Assembly (NCBI GenBank): GCA_023433945.1
Contig: JAEYTP010000036.1
Span: 1-32,826 of the forward strand
DNA length: 32,826 nt
Direction: 5' to 3'
Origin: Bacillota bacterium
GTDB lineage: Bacteria > Bacillota > Clostridia > Acetivibrionales > DSM-1351
In this document: positions 25,000 through 32,826 of the stretch, piece by piece
How the letters are laid out: every line of letters starts with the position of its first letter
Position numbering within the stretch: position 1 is the first letter of the stretch
The notes under the pieces: generated by a model
What the model was told of the DNA's origin: nothing
Databases searched by the model: none
Seen by the model: only the letters and a program-made list of their open reading frames with translations
Made by a program: the position numbers and the translations under genes

Positions 25000-26040
25000 A
25001 TGAGTTTAACTTATAAAGAAACTATGAATCAATACGAGGCATTAATAAGAACATTTGAGTATATATCCAGTCAGAAGCTTAATCTTTGCAAGTTCATGGA
25101 GACTCACAAGCCTAAGTCAATTATTTTCGTAGGAAGCGGATCGAGTTATTATATTTCTCAATCCTTTGAAATGATGGCAAAGATTAAAATGGGTATCTCT
25201 GCATCATCTATTCCAGCTGGTGACCTAATGCTTCACTATAAAAAATATACTAAGATGTTGGAGAATGCTTTGCTGGTTGTTGTATCAAGGTCGGGAAGCA
25301 CATCGGAGATTATTAATTCGATTAAAAATATAAAATCAGAACTACAAGTTCCCGTACTAAGCGTTAGCTGTGTTGAAGGGGCAGAGCTATCAAAACTATC
25401 TGATTTAAGCATTGAGATTCCATGGGCATTTGATGAGAGCGTATGCCAGACAAGAACTGTCAGCAATATGTATGCTGCCATTACCCAAGTGATTGGTTAT
25501 TGGAGTAATAACAATACAATAATACATGATTTGAAGGCTGTAATGGGGTGTGGAGATGCATTTCTTTTTAATAATGAAGCTGGGCTCAAGTCAGTTGCTG
25601 ATATGAATTGGACTAATGCTGTTATACTCGCAGATGGAGAACTTCAGGGAATTGCCACTGAAGGGGCATTAGCATTTAAAGAAATCTCTCAAATTCCTTC
25701 CAATTGCTATCACTTATTAGATTCCAGGCATGGGCCGATGGTAATGATTAATACAGATACCTTGGTTATTGCCTGCCTTACAAAAAATGGCCTAGAATTG
25801 CAGGTTGATCTAGTTAAAGACATAGTGCGCAAAGGTGCAAAGGTTGTTGTTTACAGCGACGAGCCCATCCCAAGTATTGAGGGGGTTGTCCTTCATGTCA
25901 ACTCTGGGCTGTCCCTGGATAATGCTGTACAAGGAGTGCCTTTTATTAATTTATCACAATTGATTTCGTATTATAAAGCTGTCCAGAAGGGAACTAATCC
26001 AGACCAACCGGATGGACTAGCAGCATGGATCAAACTATAA
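25000..26040 (+). CDS. SIS-domain sugar isomerase (GlmS isomerase-like)
   Basis: A 346-residue protein with two SIS (sugar isomerase) domains and no glutaminase part. The first domain has FVGSGSSYY (43-51) and VVSRSGSTSEI (94-104). The second has TEGALAFKEIS and SRHGPMVMI, closely matching the GlmS isomerase segments around its catalytic Glu. Such stand-alone proteins act on aldose or ketose phosphates, including AgaS-type isomerase/deaminases that convert galactosamine-6-phosphate to tagatose-6-phosphate. That role fits the PfkB and GatZ neighbours but is inferred. AAGGGGG lies 6 bases before ATG 25000. The frame is open upstream into the MgtC gene but has no ribosome site there. Confidence 0.88.
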   Translation: MSLTYKETMNQYEALIRTFEYISSQKLNLCKFMETHKPKSIIFVGSGSSYYISQSFEMMAKIKMGISASSIPAGDLMLHYKKYTKMLENALLVVVSRSGSTSEIINSIKNIKSELQVPVLSVSCVEGAELSKLSDLSIEIPWAFDESVCQTRTVSNMYAAITQVIGYWSNNNTIIHDLKAVMGCGDAFLFNNEAGLKSVADMNWTNAVILADGELQGIATEGALAFKEISQIPSNCYHLLDSRHGPMVMINTDTLVIACLTKNGLELQVDLVKDIVRKGAKVVVYSDEPIPSIEGVVLHVNSGLSLDNAVQGVPFINLSQLISYYKAVQKGTNPDQPDGLAAWIKL

Positions 26041-26059
26041 ATTTTGTGAGGATTATAAA

Positions 26060-26983
26060 ATGAGAGAATTTGATGTTCTTGCAATTGGTGAGTTAAATGT
26101 TGATATGATATTAACTGGCATGAAAAATATGCCAGTGGTTGGTAGAGAGTTAATTGCAAAAGATTGCTCAATTGTGCTTGGTAGTTCGACAGCTATTTGT
26201 GCTTGTGGAGTGTCAAGACTTGGTCTAAAAACTGGATTTATCGGCATAGTGGGGAAAGATAGCTTTGGAGAAATTGTATTGCAAAGCCTTGAACAGTATG
26301 GGATTGATCTTAAGTATGTTAAATCTACTGAAGACGTGAAGACAGGTATCACGGTTTCACTAAGTACAGAGAATGACAGAGCCTTGGTTTCTTACCTTGG
26401 CTCTATTGATTACCTTACTCGTAAGGATATTAATCTTGAATTACTAAGAAATACAAGACATATTCATATTGGCTCATATTTTCTCCAAAGCAAGCTGAGA
26501 CATGATATTGCTGATATATTTAAGGCAGCAAAGAGCTTTGGTGTAACAACATCTTTAGATTCTGGTTGGGATGATACCGAGAAGTGGGAGTATGGGATAT
26601 TTGACGCTCTAAAATATACTGATATTTTCTTCCCAAATGAGATAGAGGCACTAAATATTACAAAAAGCAAAACGGTTGAGCAAGCAGTAGATATTCTCGC
26701 TGAGTACTGTGGAACTGTTGTGGTAAAGTGCGGAAATAAAGGAGCAGTATCAAAGTGTGGAAATGTGCTCGTAAAAAAACCAACATATGATCTGAAAGCT
26801 GTTGATACGACGGGAGCAGGAGATTCTTTTAATGCGGGTTATATATATGCGTTTTTAAATGGATTTAGACAGGAAGAGTGTATGGATTATGGGAATGCCT
26901 GTGGCTCTATTAGTGTTACGAGAATCGGGGGCGCTTCTTCATGTGCCACACTAGAAGAGGTAAAAATACTAGTCGATAGATGA
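26060..26983 (+). CDS. PfkB-family carbohydrate kinase
   Basis: A 307-residue ribokinase-fold kinase. It begins FDVLAIGELNVDMI and has the glycine-rich GLKTGFIGIVGKDSFG block. The C-terminal signature is DTTGAGDSFNAGY (249-261), with D255 as catalytic base. A sugar or sugar phosphate is phosphorylated with ATP in the cytoplasm. Next to a SIS isomerase and GatZ protein, tagatose-6-phosphate 1-kinase activity is an attractive guess, but fructose, ketohexose or nucleoside substrates are also common in the family. It starts 19 bases after the SIS gene with GTGAGGA as ribosome site. Confidence 0.9.
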   Translation: MREFDVLAIGELNVDMILTGMKNMPVVGRELIAKDCSIVLGSSTAICACGVSRLGLKTGFIGIVGKDSFGEIVLQSLEQYGIDLKYVKSTEDVKTGITVSLSTENDRALVSYLGSIDYLTRKDINLELLRNTRHIHIGSYFLQSKLRHDIADIFKAAKSFGVTTSLDSGWDDTEKWEYGIFDALKYTDIFFPNEIEALNITKSKTVEQAVDILAEYCGTVVVKCGNKGAVSKCGNVLVKKPTYDLKAVDTTGAGDSFNAGYIYAFLNGFRQEECMDYGNACGSISVTRIGGASSCATLEEVKILVDR

Positions 26984-27052
26984 CATATTAAGTAGTTCAC
27001 GATTGTATTTATAATGCTTACTTTAATAAAAGTTTATTTATTGGGGGATATC

Positions 27053-29143
27053 ATGTCGAATAGATTAGTTAAAATTTTTGATGGTTCAATGGGGTCTTCT
27101 TCGTTTGTTGGAGAAAAGCCTGATGAATGGAAGACAATAGAGGTATCGTCAGGTACTTTCTGCTTATTTCACAAAAGTGTAGCACTTGAATTCAATTCAG
27201 CATTGGAAAGCCGTTTGCATGCATTAATCGATGGCAGAGTTATGACTTTGGGTGATTTTATGGACTCTCACTACATCATATCCGCCAATGTGAAAAAAAG
27301 ATTCGAGGCAAGAAAAATAGAAGGTTGGGAAATTGAAGATGGATTGGGCAGCGGAAAGCTTTATTGTATAAGTGGATGTGATGGGGAATTAGAGCAAAAA
27401 ATAGAAATAAAGACATATGAAGCTTTCCCATCTGTTTTCTTTATTAAGGTATCCTATATCAATATGGGCTCAGACACTGTTTCCATAGACCGATGGATTA
27501 ATAATCAATATATGTTATCCAATATAGATGAAAAGAAGGATGATACTCTTTTCTGGTCTTATCAAAGCGGTTCGTACGAAGAAAGACCAGATTGGGTCGT
27601 ACCACTAAAAGTTGGATTCCATCAAGAGAATTATATGGGAATGAATAACTCAGATTATGGAGGGGGAACTCCTGTAAGCGATGTCTGGAATAATGACATA
27701 GGCTTAGCAACAGGACATGTAGAATTAATACCAAAACTGGTATCAATTCCGGTTTCATTACCAGATAATCGGGGTGCAGTAGTTTCTGTTGAAGGGTCTG
27801 TAAATGAGAATTTAGAACCGGGTCAAAGTATGCATACCATGGAAACCTTTGTGATGGTTCATAGGGGCGATTTTTATCCTGCTCTAAAAGAGTATAGAAA
27901 TATCATGATAAAGAAAGGTATTCATTTTGAAGATATCTCGGAACAGGCATATGAACCAACCTGGTGTGCCTGGGGCTATGAGAGAGATTTTACAATGGAT
28001 ATGATTTATGGAGCACTTCCGATGGTTAAGAAGCTTGGAATCAAGTGGGCATGTCTTGATGATGGCTGGCAAAGTGAGGAAGGTGATTACACTCTGAATA
28101 AGGAGAAATTTCCTAATGGGGATGCAGACATGAAGAGGTTTGTAGATGTATTGCATTCAGAAGGACTCAAATTTCAACTTTGGTGGATTCCTCTGGCTAT
28201 TGACCCTAAATCTCAATTAATAAAGGAGCATCCCGAATATTTGTTATTAAGTGAGGACCAAAGGACCTGTGACATTACTTGGTTCGACAGCTACTATATG
28301 TGCCCTGCAAGTCCAGAAGTTAGAGAACATACAAAGCAGGCGTTAAAAAAGATGCTTATAGACTGGGGCGTTGATGGACTCAAAATAGATGGACAGCATC
28401 TGAATGCTGCACCACCTTGCTATAATGAAAAACATAATCATTCTTATCCGGAAGAATCTTATGAACAGATGCCAGAGTTTTTCAAAATGGTTTATGATTT
28501 GGTCAGAGAAATTAAGCCTGAAGCTACCGTCATGTTCTGTCCATGCGGGACAGGCTACTCATTTTTTACAATGCCTTACTATAATATACCTATAGCATCG
28601 GATCCTAGTAGTTCCTGGCAAATTAGAACTAAGGGGAAGGCTTTTAAAGCATTAATGGGTCAGAAAGCTGCGTTCCACGGAGACCATGTAGAACTGAGTG
28701 ACAATGAAAATGACTTTGCGTCCACAGTAGGTATTGGTGGTGTAATTGATACTAAGTTTACTTGGCCGGTTGGGTCTGCGCCAGTATCCATTCTAAAGCC
28801 AGATACAACATATGACCTAGATCAGCTTAAGGAACAGGAGTGGGCTAGATGGTTGGATATATACAGAAGTAAAGCACTTTCCAGGGGTGAATATAAGGGT
28901 GAATTATATACACTAGGCTTTGATTTGCCAGAAGGACATGCTATTAAAGTGGGTGAAAAGATGTATTTTTCGTTTTTTGCTGAAACATGGAAGGGCGAGG
29001 TCGAACTTAGAGGACTTGATGATAAACAATATTCCGTTTATGACTATATTGATGACATATTCTATCCATCAGTTCAAGGCCCTACAGCAAAAATTTATGC
29101 TGAATTTTCCAATCACTTACTGCTTGAGGTAAGTCCTGTCTAG
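27053..29143 (+). CDS. GH36-type alpha-galactosidase/alpha-N-acetylgalactosaminidase
   Basis: A 696-residue cytoplasmic glycoside hydrolase with no signal peptide. The N-terminal beta-sandwich domain runs to about residue 295. The barrel has CLDDGWQ (334-340), KFQLWWIP and DGLKIDGQ (441-448), with nucleophile D446. Next are CPCGTGYS and IASDPSSSW with acid/base D517. A C-terminal beta domain starts near 615. This is the GH36/clan GH-D layout (DDGW, KxD and SD motifs). Specificity for galactose or GalNAc cannot be set by eye. ATG 27053 is chosen, since GGGGGA (27043-27048) precedes it; the open frame extends 13 codons further. It would hydrolyse the imported oligosaccharide inside the cell. 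Confidence 0.88.
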   Translation: MSNRLVKIFDGSMGSSSFVGEKPDEWKTIEVSSGTFCLFHKSVALEFNSALESRLHALIDGRVMTLGDFMDSHYIISANVKKRFEARKIEGWEIEDGLGSGKLYCISGCDGELEQKIEIKTYEAFPSVFFIKVSYINMGSDTVSIDRWINNQYMLSNIDEKKDDTLFWSYQSGSYEERPDWVVPLKVGFHQENYMGMNNSDYGGGTPVSDVWNNDIGLATGHVELIPKLVSIPVSLPDNRGAVVSVEGSVNENLEPGQSMHTMETFVMVHRGDFYPALKEYRNIMIKKGIHFEDISEQAYEPTWCAWGYERDFTMDMIYGALPMVKKLGIKWACLDDGWQSEEGDYTLNKEKFPNGDADMKRFVDVLHSEGLKFQLWWIPLAIDPKSQLIKEHPEYLLLSEDQRTCDITWFDSYYMCPASPEVREHTKQALKKMLIDWGVDGLKIDGQHLNAAPPCYNEKHNHSYPEESYEQMPEFFKMVYDLVREIKPEATVMFCPCGTGYSFFTMPYYNIPIASDPSSSWQIRTKGKAFKALMGQKAAFHGDHVELSDNENDFASTVGIGGVIDTKFTWPVGSAPVSILKPDTTYDLDQLKEQEWARWLDIYRSKALSRGEYKGELYTLGFDLPEGHAIKVGEKMYFSFFAETWKGEVELRGLDDKQYSVYDYIDDIFYPSVQGPTAKIYAEFSNHLLLEVSPV

Positions 29144-29209
29144 CAATAACATAATAGTAAAAATGTAAACTAATTAATTTATCAGGTTAACAATTCTGAG
29201 GAGGTTGCA

Positions 29210-30526
29210 ATGAAGAATACACATCCTTTAAAACATTTGGTTGAAGTTCAGAAAATGGGAATAGCAAAAGGTGTTTATTCGGCTTGTAGTGCAAATGAGT
29301 ACGTAATTGAAGCAGTCTTACAAAGGGCCTTAGCTTCAGATATGTATGTGTATATTGAAGCTACAGCAAACCAAGTAAATCAATTTGGTGGATACACAAA
29401 TATGACTCCATACGAATATAGGGATTTCGTTTATTCTATAGCGGCCAAGCAAAAATTCCCGATAGAAAGGATTATCCTTGGTGGAGATCATTTAGGGCCT
29501 TTAACATGGAAAAATGAGAAATCCGATATAGCTATGGAAAAATCAATTCAACTTATAAAGCAGTATGTTGATGCAGGATTTTCAAAGATACATATTGATG
29601 CAAGTATGCACCTTGCGGATGATGATGCAGGTACCAGACTAGATACAAGGACTATAGCTGAGAGAAGTGCTGTACTGTGTCAAGCCGCTCAGGATGCCTA
29701 TGCTGAGCTTCGTTTACGCGCTCCGAACACACTTGAGCCAGTCTATGTTGTAGGAAGTGAGGTTCCTATTCCAGGAGGCAGTCAGGAAGCTGAAAGCTTA
29801 CAAGTAACAAAATCTGAGGATTTTATAGAAACAGTAGAGACATTTAAAAAGATATTCTATCAAAAGGGTCTTGATAGAGCGTGGGAAAACGTAGTTGCTG
29901 TAGTAGTACAGCCAGGTGTTGAGTTTGGGAATGATGAAATTCATGAGTATAATCGCAATGAGGCTAAAACACTATGCAAGGCTCTGAAGAGATATCCTAA
30001 CCTTGTATTTGAAGGGCATTCCACAGATTATCAGACGCCAGAAGCACTGAAACAAATGGTGCAAGATGGAATAGCTATATTGAAAGTGGGACCGGCTCTG
30101 ACTTTTGCACTTCGTGAGGGGTTGTTTATGCTGAATTATATTGAAAATGAGCTTTATAAATATAATACCGATATACAATTATCCCATTTCATTGATGCGT
30201 TGGATGATTCAATGATAAAAAGGACCAATGACTGGGAAAAGTATTATCATGAGAGCGGAGAAAAAATTCATCTTTCCAGAAAATATAGCTTATCTGACAG
30301 AGCTCGTTACTATCTTCCTTCAAGAGAGGTAAGAGAAGCTATTGATATAATGATAAAAAACCTTAAAAACATCGATATTCCTTTGACACTAATAAGTGAA
30401 TATATGCCTATGCAATATAACAAAATAAGAAGAGGACTATTAAAAAATTCACCAGAGGAACTTATCAAAGATAAAATTATGAATTGTATAGACAATTACA
30501 TATATGCCATATCTTCAAACAATTAG
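29210..30526 (+). CDS. gatZ: GatZ/KbaZ-family protein
   Basis: A 438-residue protein of the D-tagatose-1,6-bisphosphate aldolase non-catalytic subunit family. Markers are KGVYSACSANEYVIEAVLQ, YIEATANQVNQFGGYTNMTP and ILGGDHLGPLTW. HIDASMHLADDD, FEGHSTDYQT and LKVGPALTFALREGLFML also match, and the length is normal. In Escherichia coli GatZ/KbaZ supports the catalytic aldolase GatY/KbaY. Some relatives have been described as 4-epimerases acting on fructose/tagatose phosphates. No GatY/KbaY gene lies in this window, so either the aldolase is elsewhere or this protein acts alone. GAGGAGG precedes ATG 29210. GatZ versus KbaZ cannot be told apart here. Confidence 0.88.
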   Translation: MKNTHPLKHLVEVQKMGIAKGVYSACSANEYVIEAVLQRALASDMYVYIEATANQVNQFGGYTNMTPYEYRDFVYSIAAKQKFPIERIILGGDHLGPLTWKNEKSDIAMEKSIQLIKQYVDAGFSKIHIDASMHLADDDAGTRLDTRTIAERSAVLCQAAQDAYAELRLRAPNTLEPVYVVGSEVPIPGGSQEAESLQVTKSEDFIETVETFKKIFYQKGLDRAWENVVAVVVQPGVEFGNDEIHEYNRNEAKTLCKALKRYPNLVFEGHSTDYQTPEALKQMVQDGIAILKVGPALTFALREGLFMLNYIENELYKYNTDIQLSHFIDALDDSMIKRTNDWEKYYHESGEKIHLSRKYSLSDRARYYLPSREVREAIDIMIKNLKNIDIPLTLISEYMPMQYNKIRRGLLKNSPEELIKDKIMNCIDNYIYAISSNN

Positions 30527-30698
30527 TTAGAGAAATATATGTATCTACTTCTCTTTGGGTAACGCAGTCAGAGGCTATTTTTACAGTCTAAAAGTCTAAA
30601 TAAATTGACCTTATTGATAAATAATTAGTTAACCAGACCCTTTAAAATATTAGTAAATAGAATATTGAAACATAAGGATTCTTTGAACTGATAGAGTA

Positions 30699-30716
30699 CA
30701 AATCCGAATGGATTTG
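30699..30716 (+). other. Small hairpin in the nucleotidyltransferase leader
   Basis: CAAATCC (30699-30705) and GGATTTG (30710-30716) form a perfect 7-bp stem with a GAAT loop, 8 bases before the ribosome site GGGAGG. It lies in a 213-base gap that also holds a weak hairpin AGAGAA/TTCTCT (30529-30554). It could tune translation, or the gap could hold a promoter, but no good -35/-10 pair was found. Confidence 0.35.
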
Positions 30717-30739
30717 AAGAATAAGGGAGGAATGATAAT

Positions 30740-31654
30740 ATGGTTAAGCCAACACTTGTTATAATGGCAGCTGGAATGGGAAGCAGGTATGGTGGATTAA
30801 AGCAGATAGACCCGGTTGGGCCAAATGGAGAAATTATAATGGATTATTCTATATATGATGCCCTTAAAGCCGGTTTTGGGAAAGTAGTTTTTGTCATCAA
30901 GGAAGAATTCCAAGAGATTTTCAGGGAAAGAATTGGTTATAAAATTGAAAACCTGGTAAATACAGCGTATGTATATCAAAGGATAGACGATATTCCAGAC
31001 GGGCTTCAGGTGCCTGAAGGCAGAGTAAAACCTTGGGGAACAGGTCATGCTGTTTTAAGCTGCCGAAATGCGGTAGATACGCCCTTTGCTGTCATTAATG
31101 CAGATGACTTTTATGGTTCATCAGCGTTTAAACTACTTAATGATTATTTGTCTTCCGGATGTGATGCGCAGGAAAGGTATCGTTACAGTATGGCCGGCTT
31201 CATTCTTGAAAACACTTTATCTGATCATGGTCATGTAGCGCGTGGAGTTTGCACTGTAGATTCAGAGGGTTATCTTCTGGAAATACATGAAAGGACGAAT
31301 ATTAAGAAATTTGAGGATGAAGCTAAATATTCTGAAGATGGACAAAATTGGGTTGGAATCCCGAAAAACAGCATTGTATCTATGAATACATGGGGGTTCA
31401 CTCCAAGTATTTTTGGAGAACTAGAAGCAAGGTTCAGCTCTTTCTTTCGTGATAATAGCAGTAATTTGTTAAAAGCCGAATACTTCTTACCTGCGGTGGT
31501 TGACCAGCTAATTTCAGAAGGAAAGGCAAAGGTAAAAGTGCTACCCTCAAAAGATAGATGGTACGGTGTTACATATCAAGAAGATAAGCCATTGGTAACA
31601 AAAGCTATACGTAGTTTCATAGAACAAGGACTATATCCTGAGAAACTATGGTAG
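30740..31654 (+). CDS. Sugar nucleotidyltransferase
   Basis: A 304-residue NTP_transferase-family protein. The nucleotide-binding signature MAAGMGSRYGGLKQ lies at 9-22, followed by VGPNGEIIMDYSIYDALKAG. VKPWGTGHAV and the metal-binding VINADDFYG come next, ending with KDRWYGVTYQED. It should join a sugar-1-phosphate to a nucleoside triphosphate. Relatives occur in clostridial and Bacteroides sugar loci, sometimes beside hexosamine kinases, so galactose- or GalNAc-1-phosphate is a candidate substrate by inference. GGGAGG lies about 10 bases before ATG 30740. The gap from gatZ (213 bases) is the largest inside the series, so it may have its own promoter. Confidence 0.88.
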   Translation: MVKPTLVIMAAGMGSRYGGLKQIDPVGPNGEIIMDYSIYDALKAGFGKVVFVIKEEFQEIFRERIGYKIENLVNTAYVYQRIDDIPDGLQVPEGRVKPWGTGHAVLSCRNAVDTPFAVINADDFYGSSAFKLLNDYLSSGCDAQERYRYSMAGFILENTLSDHGHVARGVCTVDSEGYLLEIHERTNIKKFEDEAKYSEDGQNWVGIPKNSIVSMNTWGFTPSIFGELEARFSSFFRDNSSNLLKAEYFLPAVVDQLISEGKAKVKVLPSKDRWYGVTYQEDKPLVTKAIRSFIEQGLYPEKLW

Positions 31655-31748
31655 AATCAAGAAAACAGTTTTACTTAAAACTATAAAAAGTATATTCAAG
31701 AAAACTTAAAATTATTAAAAAACTAATTCTCCTGAGGGGTAGATATAA

Positions 31749-32375
31749 ATGATTTATTACTGCAAAAAAATTGATTATGATTTAAACCTCGATGGTAATG
31801 TTGGAGAGCCGAAGTGGGAGTTAGCTGAACAAGTTTTACTAGTTGACAATAGTACAGGAGCTAAGGCACAACAAGCTACAACGGCTAAATTATTATGGAA
31901 TGATAAAAATCTGTATGTATGTTTCAGCTGCGTAGATACTTTTATCAATGCTTCAATGACAGGATATAACGACAAGTTGTATGAAGAAGAGGTTGTTGAA
32001 GTTTTTATAGATGATAATAGAGATATGAAAACATATATAGAGATTGAAGTAAATCCGTTGAATGCATTACTTCATTATCGTATACATAATAACCTAAAAG
32101 GGGATATAATCGGTTATGGGAGAGTAGATAGAAACATAAAGACAGCTGTCCTACACGATGAAGTAAATGGTATATGGAATGTAGAGATTGAAATTCCTTT
32201 TTCAGAATTCGTTACAGCCGAAAATATCCCGCCGAAAAAGGGTGACAAGTGGCTGATAAATTTATACAGAATTGACAGGCCTAAGGATAAGAAGGTAGAA
32301 TACATGTCCTGGTCTCCTACCGGAAAAGATAATTTTCATTTGCCTGAAAAGTTTGGAGAGCTAGTTTTTGATTAA
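31749..32375 (+). CDS. CBM9-like carbohydrate-binding protein
   Basis: A 208-residue single-domain protein of the family 9 carbohydrate-binding-like type. Markers are LDGNVGEPKWELAE near the start, TTAKLLWNDKNLYVCFSCVD, EEVVEVFIDDN and YIEIEVNPLNALL. Closing blocks are EIEIPFSEF, INLYRID and MSWSPTGKDNFHLPEKFGEL. This is the usual full domain, but unlike most CBM9 modules it is not attached to an enzyme and has no signal peptide, so it seems to act inside the cell. CTGAGGGG lies about 10 bases before ATG 31749. It ends the series and is followed by a strong terminator. Confidence 0.88.
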   Translation: MIYYCKKIDYDLNLDGNVGEPKWELAEQVLLVDNSTGAKAQQATTAKLLWNDKNLYVCFSCVDTFINASMTGYNDKLYEEEVVEVFIDDNRDMKTYIEIEVNPLNALLHYRIHNNLKGDIIGYGRVDRNIKTAVLHDEVNGIWNVEIEIPFSEFVTAENIPPKKGDKWLINLYRIDRPKDKKVEYMSWSPTGKDNFHLPEKFGELVFD

Positions 32376-32384
32376 TTTTTTTAA

Positions 32385-32424
32385 GGTCAGGAACAGATAT
32401 AACCCTATTGTTCCTGGCCTTTTT
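32385..32424 (+). terminator. Rho-independent terminator ending the sugar operon
   Basis: GGTCAGGAACA (32385-32395) pairs with TGTTCCTGGCC (32409-32419), 11 pairs with one G-U, over a 13-base loop. Five T residues follow (32420-32424), 10 bases after the CBM9 stop codon. The stem continues outward as AA/TT, so weaker termination from the other side is possible. Confidence 0.85.
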
Positions 32425-32440
32425 AATGTCCTGCTTTATT

Positions 32441-32490
32441 ACCTCTACTTTAATAAATTATACTTTATTAACTTCTACTTTATTAACCTC
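32441..32490. repeat. Short degenerate tandem repeat
   Basis: About three imperfect 14-16-base units of the form ACTTCTACTTTATTA lie between the operon terminator and the end of the convergent gene, covering its last few codons. The array looks like local slippage-made low-complexity DNA. Confidence 0.45.
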
Positions 32491-32826
32491 TTTTTAATTT
32501 CTTCATTAATCAGATTCCTTGTCTCGATAATATATTCATCGCAACGTGGGTAGTCAGAGAATGTAATGGGTGTCTGTAGCGTTCCCTCAATGATATCCAT
32601 GACAAACTCCTTTGATGTAAGGCTTTCAAGCAGCTTCATGGCCCTCAGATCATACAGGGCTTCCATCAGGACCTTTATGCGTATAGACTCAATAGGCTGA
32701 CCATTATCACCAGGATATACAAGAAACGGATCTCCGGAAGGGTAAGCGCTTCCTGCATCAGTTACCGCATATGGGTTAATAGCTTTGATGGAGTATTGTG
32801 AATTCCAGAAATTGAACCCCCAGTGC
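32475..32826 (-). CDS. DUF4091 protein, C-terminal part (runs off window)
   Basis: The last 116 codons of a minus-strand gene whose start lies beyond the window. Reading from the right edge gives HWGFNFWNSQYSIKAINPYA, then TDAGSAYPSGDPFLVYPG and PIESIRIKVLMEALYDLRAM. This is the characteristic end of DUF4091, a domain attached to glycosidase-like barrels in gut and plant-polymer degraders. A Lys/Ile-rich tail follows to the stop at 32475-32477. It converges on the sugar operon, with the terminator at 32385-32424 between them. A shorter reading beginning at the internal Met (32666) would be wrong, since the frame stays open to the window edge. Confidence 0.85.
   Translation of the reverse strand, partial: HWGFNFWNSQYSIKAINPYAVTDAGSAYPSGDPFLVYPGDNGQPIESIRIKVLMEALYDLRAMKLLESLTSKEFVMDIIEGTLQTPITFSDYPRCDEYIIETRNLINEEIKKRLIK

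Noticed and set aside
1..32826. CRISPR arrays, rRNA or tRNA genes, and complete insertion sequences
   Set aside because: No regular repeat-spacer pattern, no tRNA-like or rRNA-like sequence and no intact transposase was seen on either strand.

Overview
The window is AT-rich, with strong AGGAGG/GGGGGA-type ribosome sites, sigma-A promoters and gene families typical of Gram-positive Clostridia. These include a YesM/YesN-like two-component pair, an LplB/CarB-type ABC importer without its own ATPase, and DUF4832, DUF4091 and acyltransferase genes common in Lachnospiraceae glycan loci. A plant- or glycan-degrading Lachnospiraceae-like anaerobe is the best guess. This is inferred from gene content; no rRNA or other phylogenetic marker is present.

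Region 1 (1-4750) is mixed and partly decayed. It holds the frameshifted tail of an AraC regulator, a DUF2935 protein, a 5'-truncated EamA transporter remnant, a metallo-beta-lactamase-fold hydrolase, a 43-residue membrane-protein remnant and an intact AraC regulator. Region 2 (4855-6812) is a secreted protein with two LamG-like domains and a bacterial Ig-like domain, followed by a terminator.

Region 3 (6893-14829) is a compact locus controlled by a divergent LacI-family repressor. The intergenic region has a well-formed promoter in each direction and five copies of CGTAA arranged around them. The operon encodes a small Cys-rich zinc-ribbon-like protein, a DUF4832 TIM-barrel protein, a two-domain acyltransferase-like protein, a second DUF4832-like protein that has lost both putative catalytic glutamates, an MFS transporter and a Gfo/Idh/MocA oxidoreductase. 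None of the soluble proteins shows a signal peptide, so the pathway appears cytoplasmic. This is the best candidate for an undescribed system.

Region 4 (14991-32375) begins with a YesM-like sensor kinase and an AraC-type response regulator that overlap by 8 bases. Then comes a long co-directional series: two ABC permeases, a lipoprotein binding protein, a HAD phosphatase, a second Gfo/Idh/MocA protein paralogous to the one in Region 3, an MgtC-like membrane protein, a GlmS-like SIS isomerase, a PfkB kinase, a GH36-type alpha-galactosidase, a GatZ/KbaZ protein, a sugar nucleotidyltransferase and a CBM9-like protein. This reads as import and cytoplasmic breakdown of an alpha-galactoside or alpha-GalNAc-containing oligosaccharide, with its amino sugar routed through tagatose or fructose phosphates. 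The substrate is inference. A terminator at 32385-32424 closes the region, and the C-terminal end of a DUF4091 protein enters from the opposite strand.

The shared Gfo/Idh pair, both carrying a Cys cluster, links Regions 3 and 4 and suggests related substrates.
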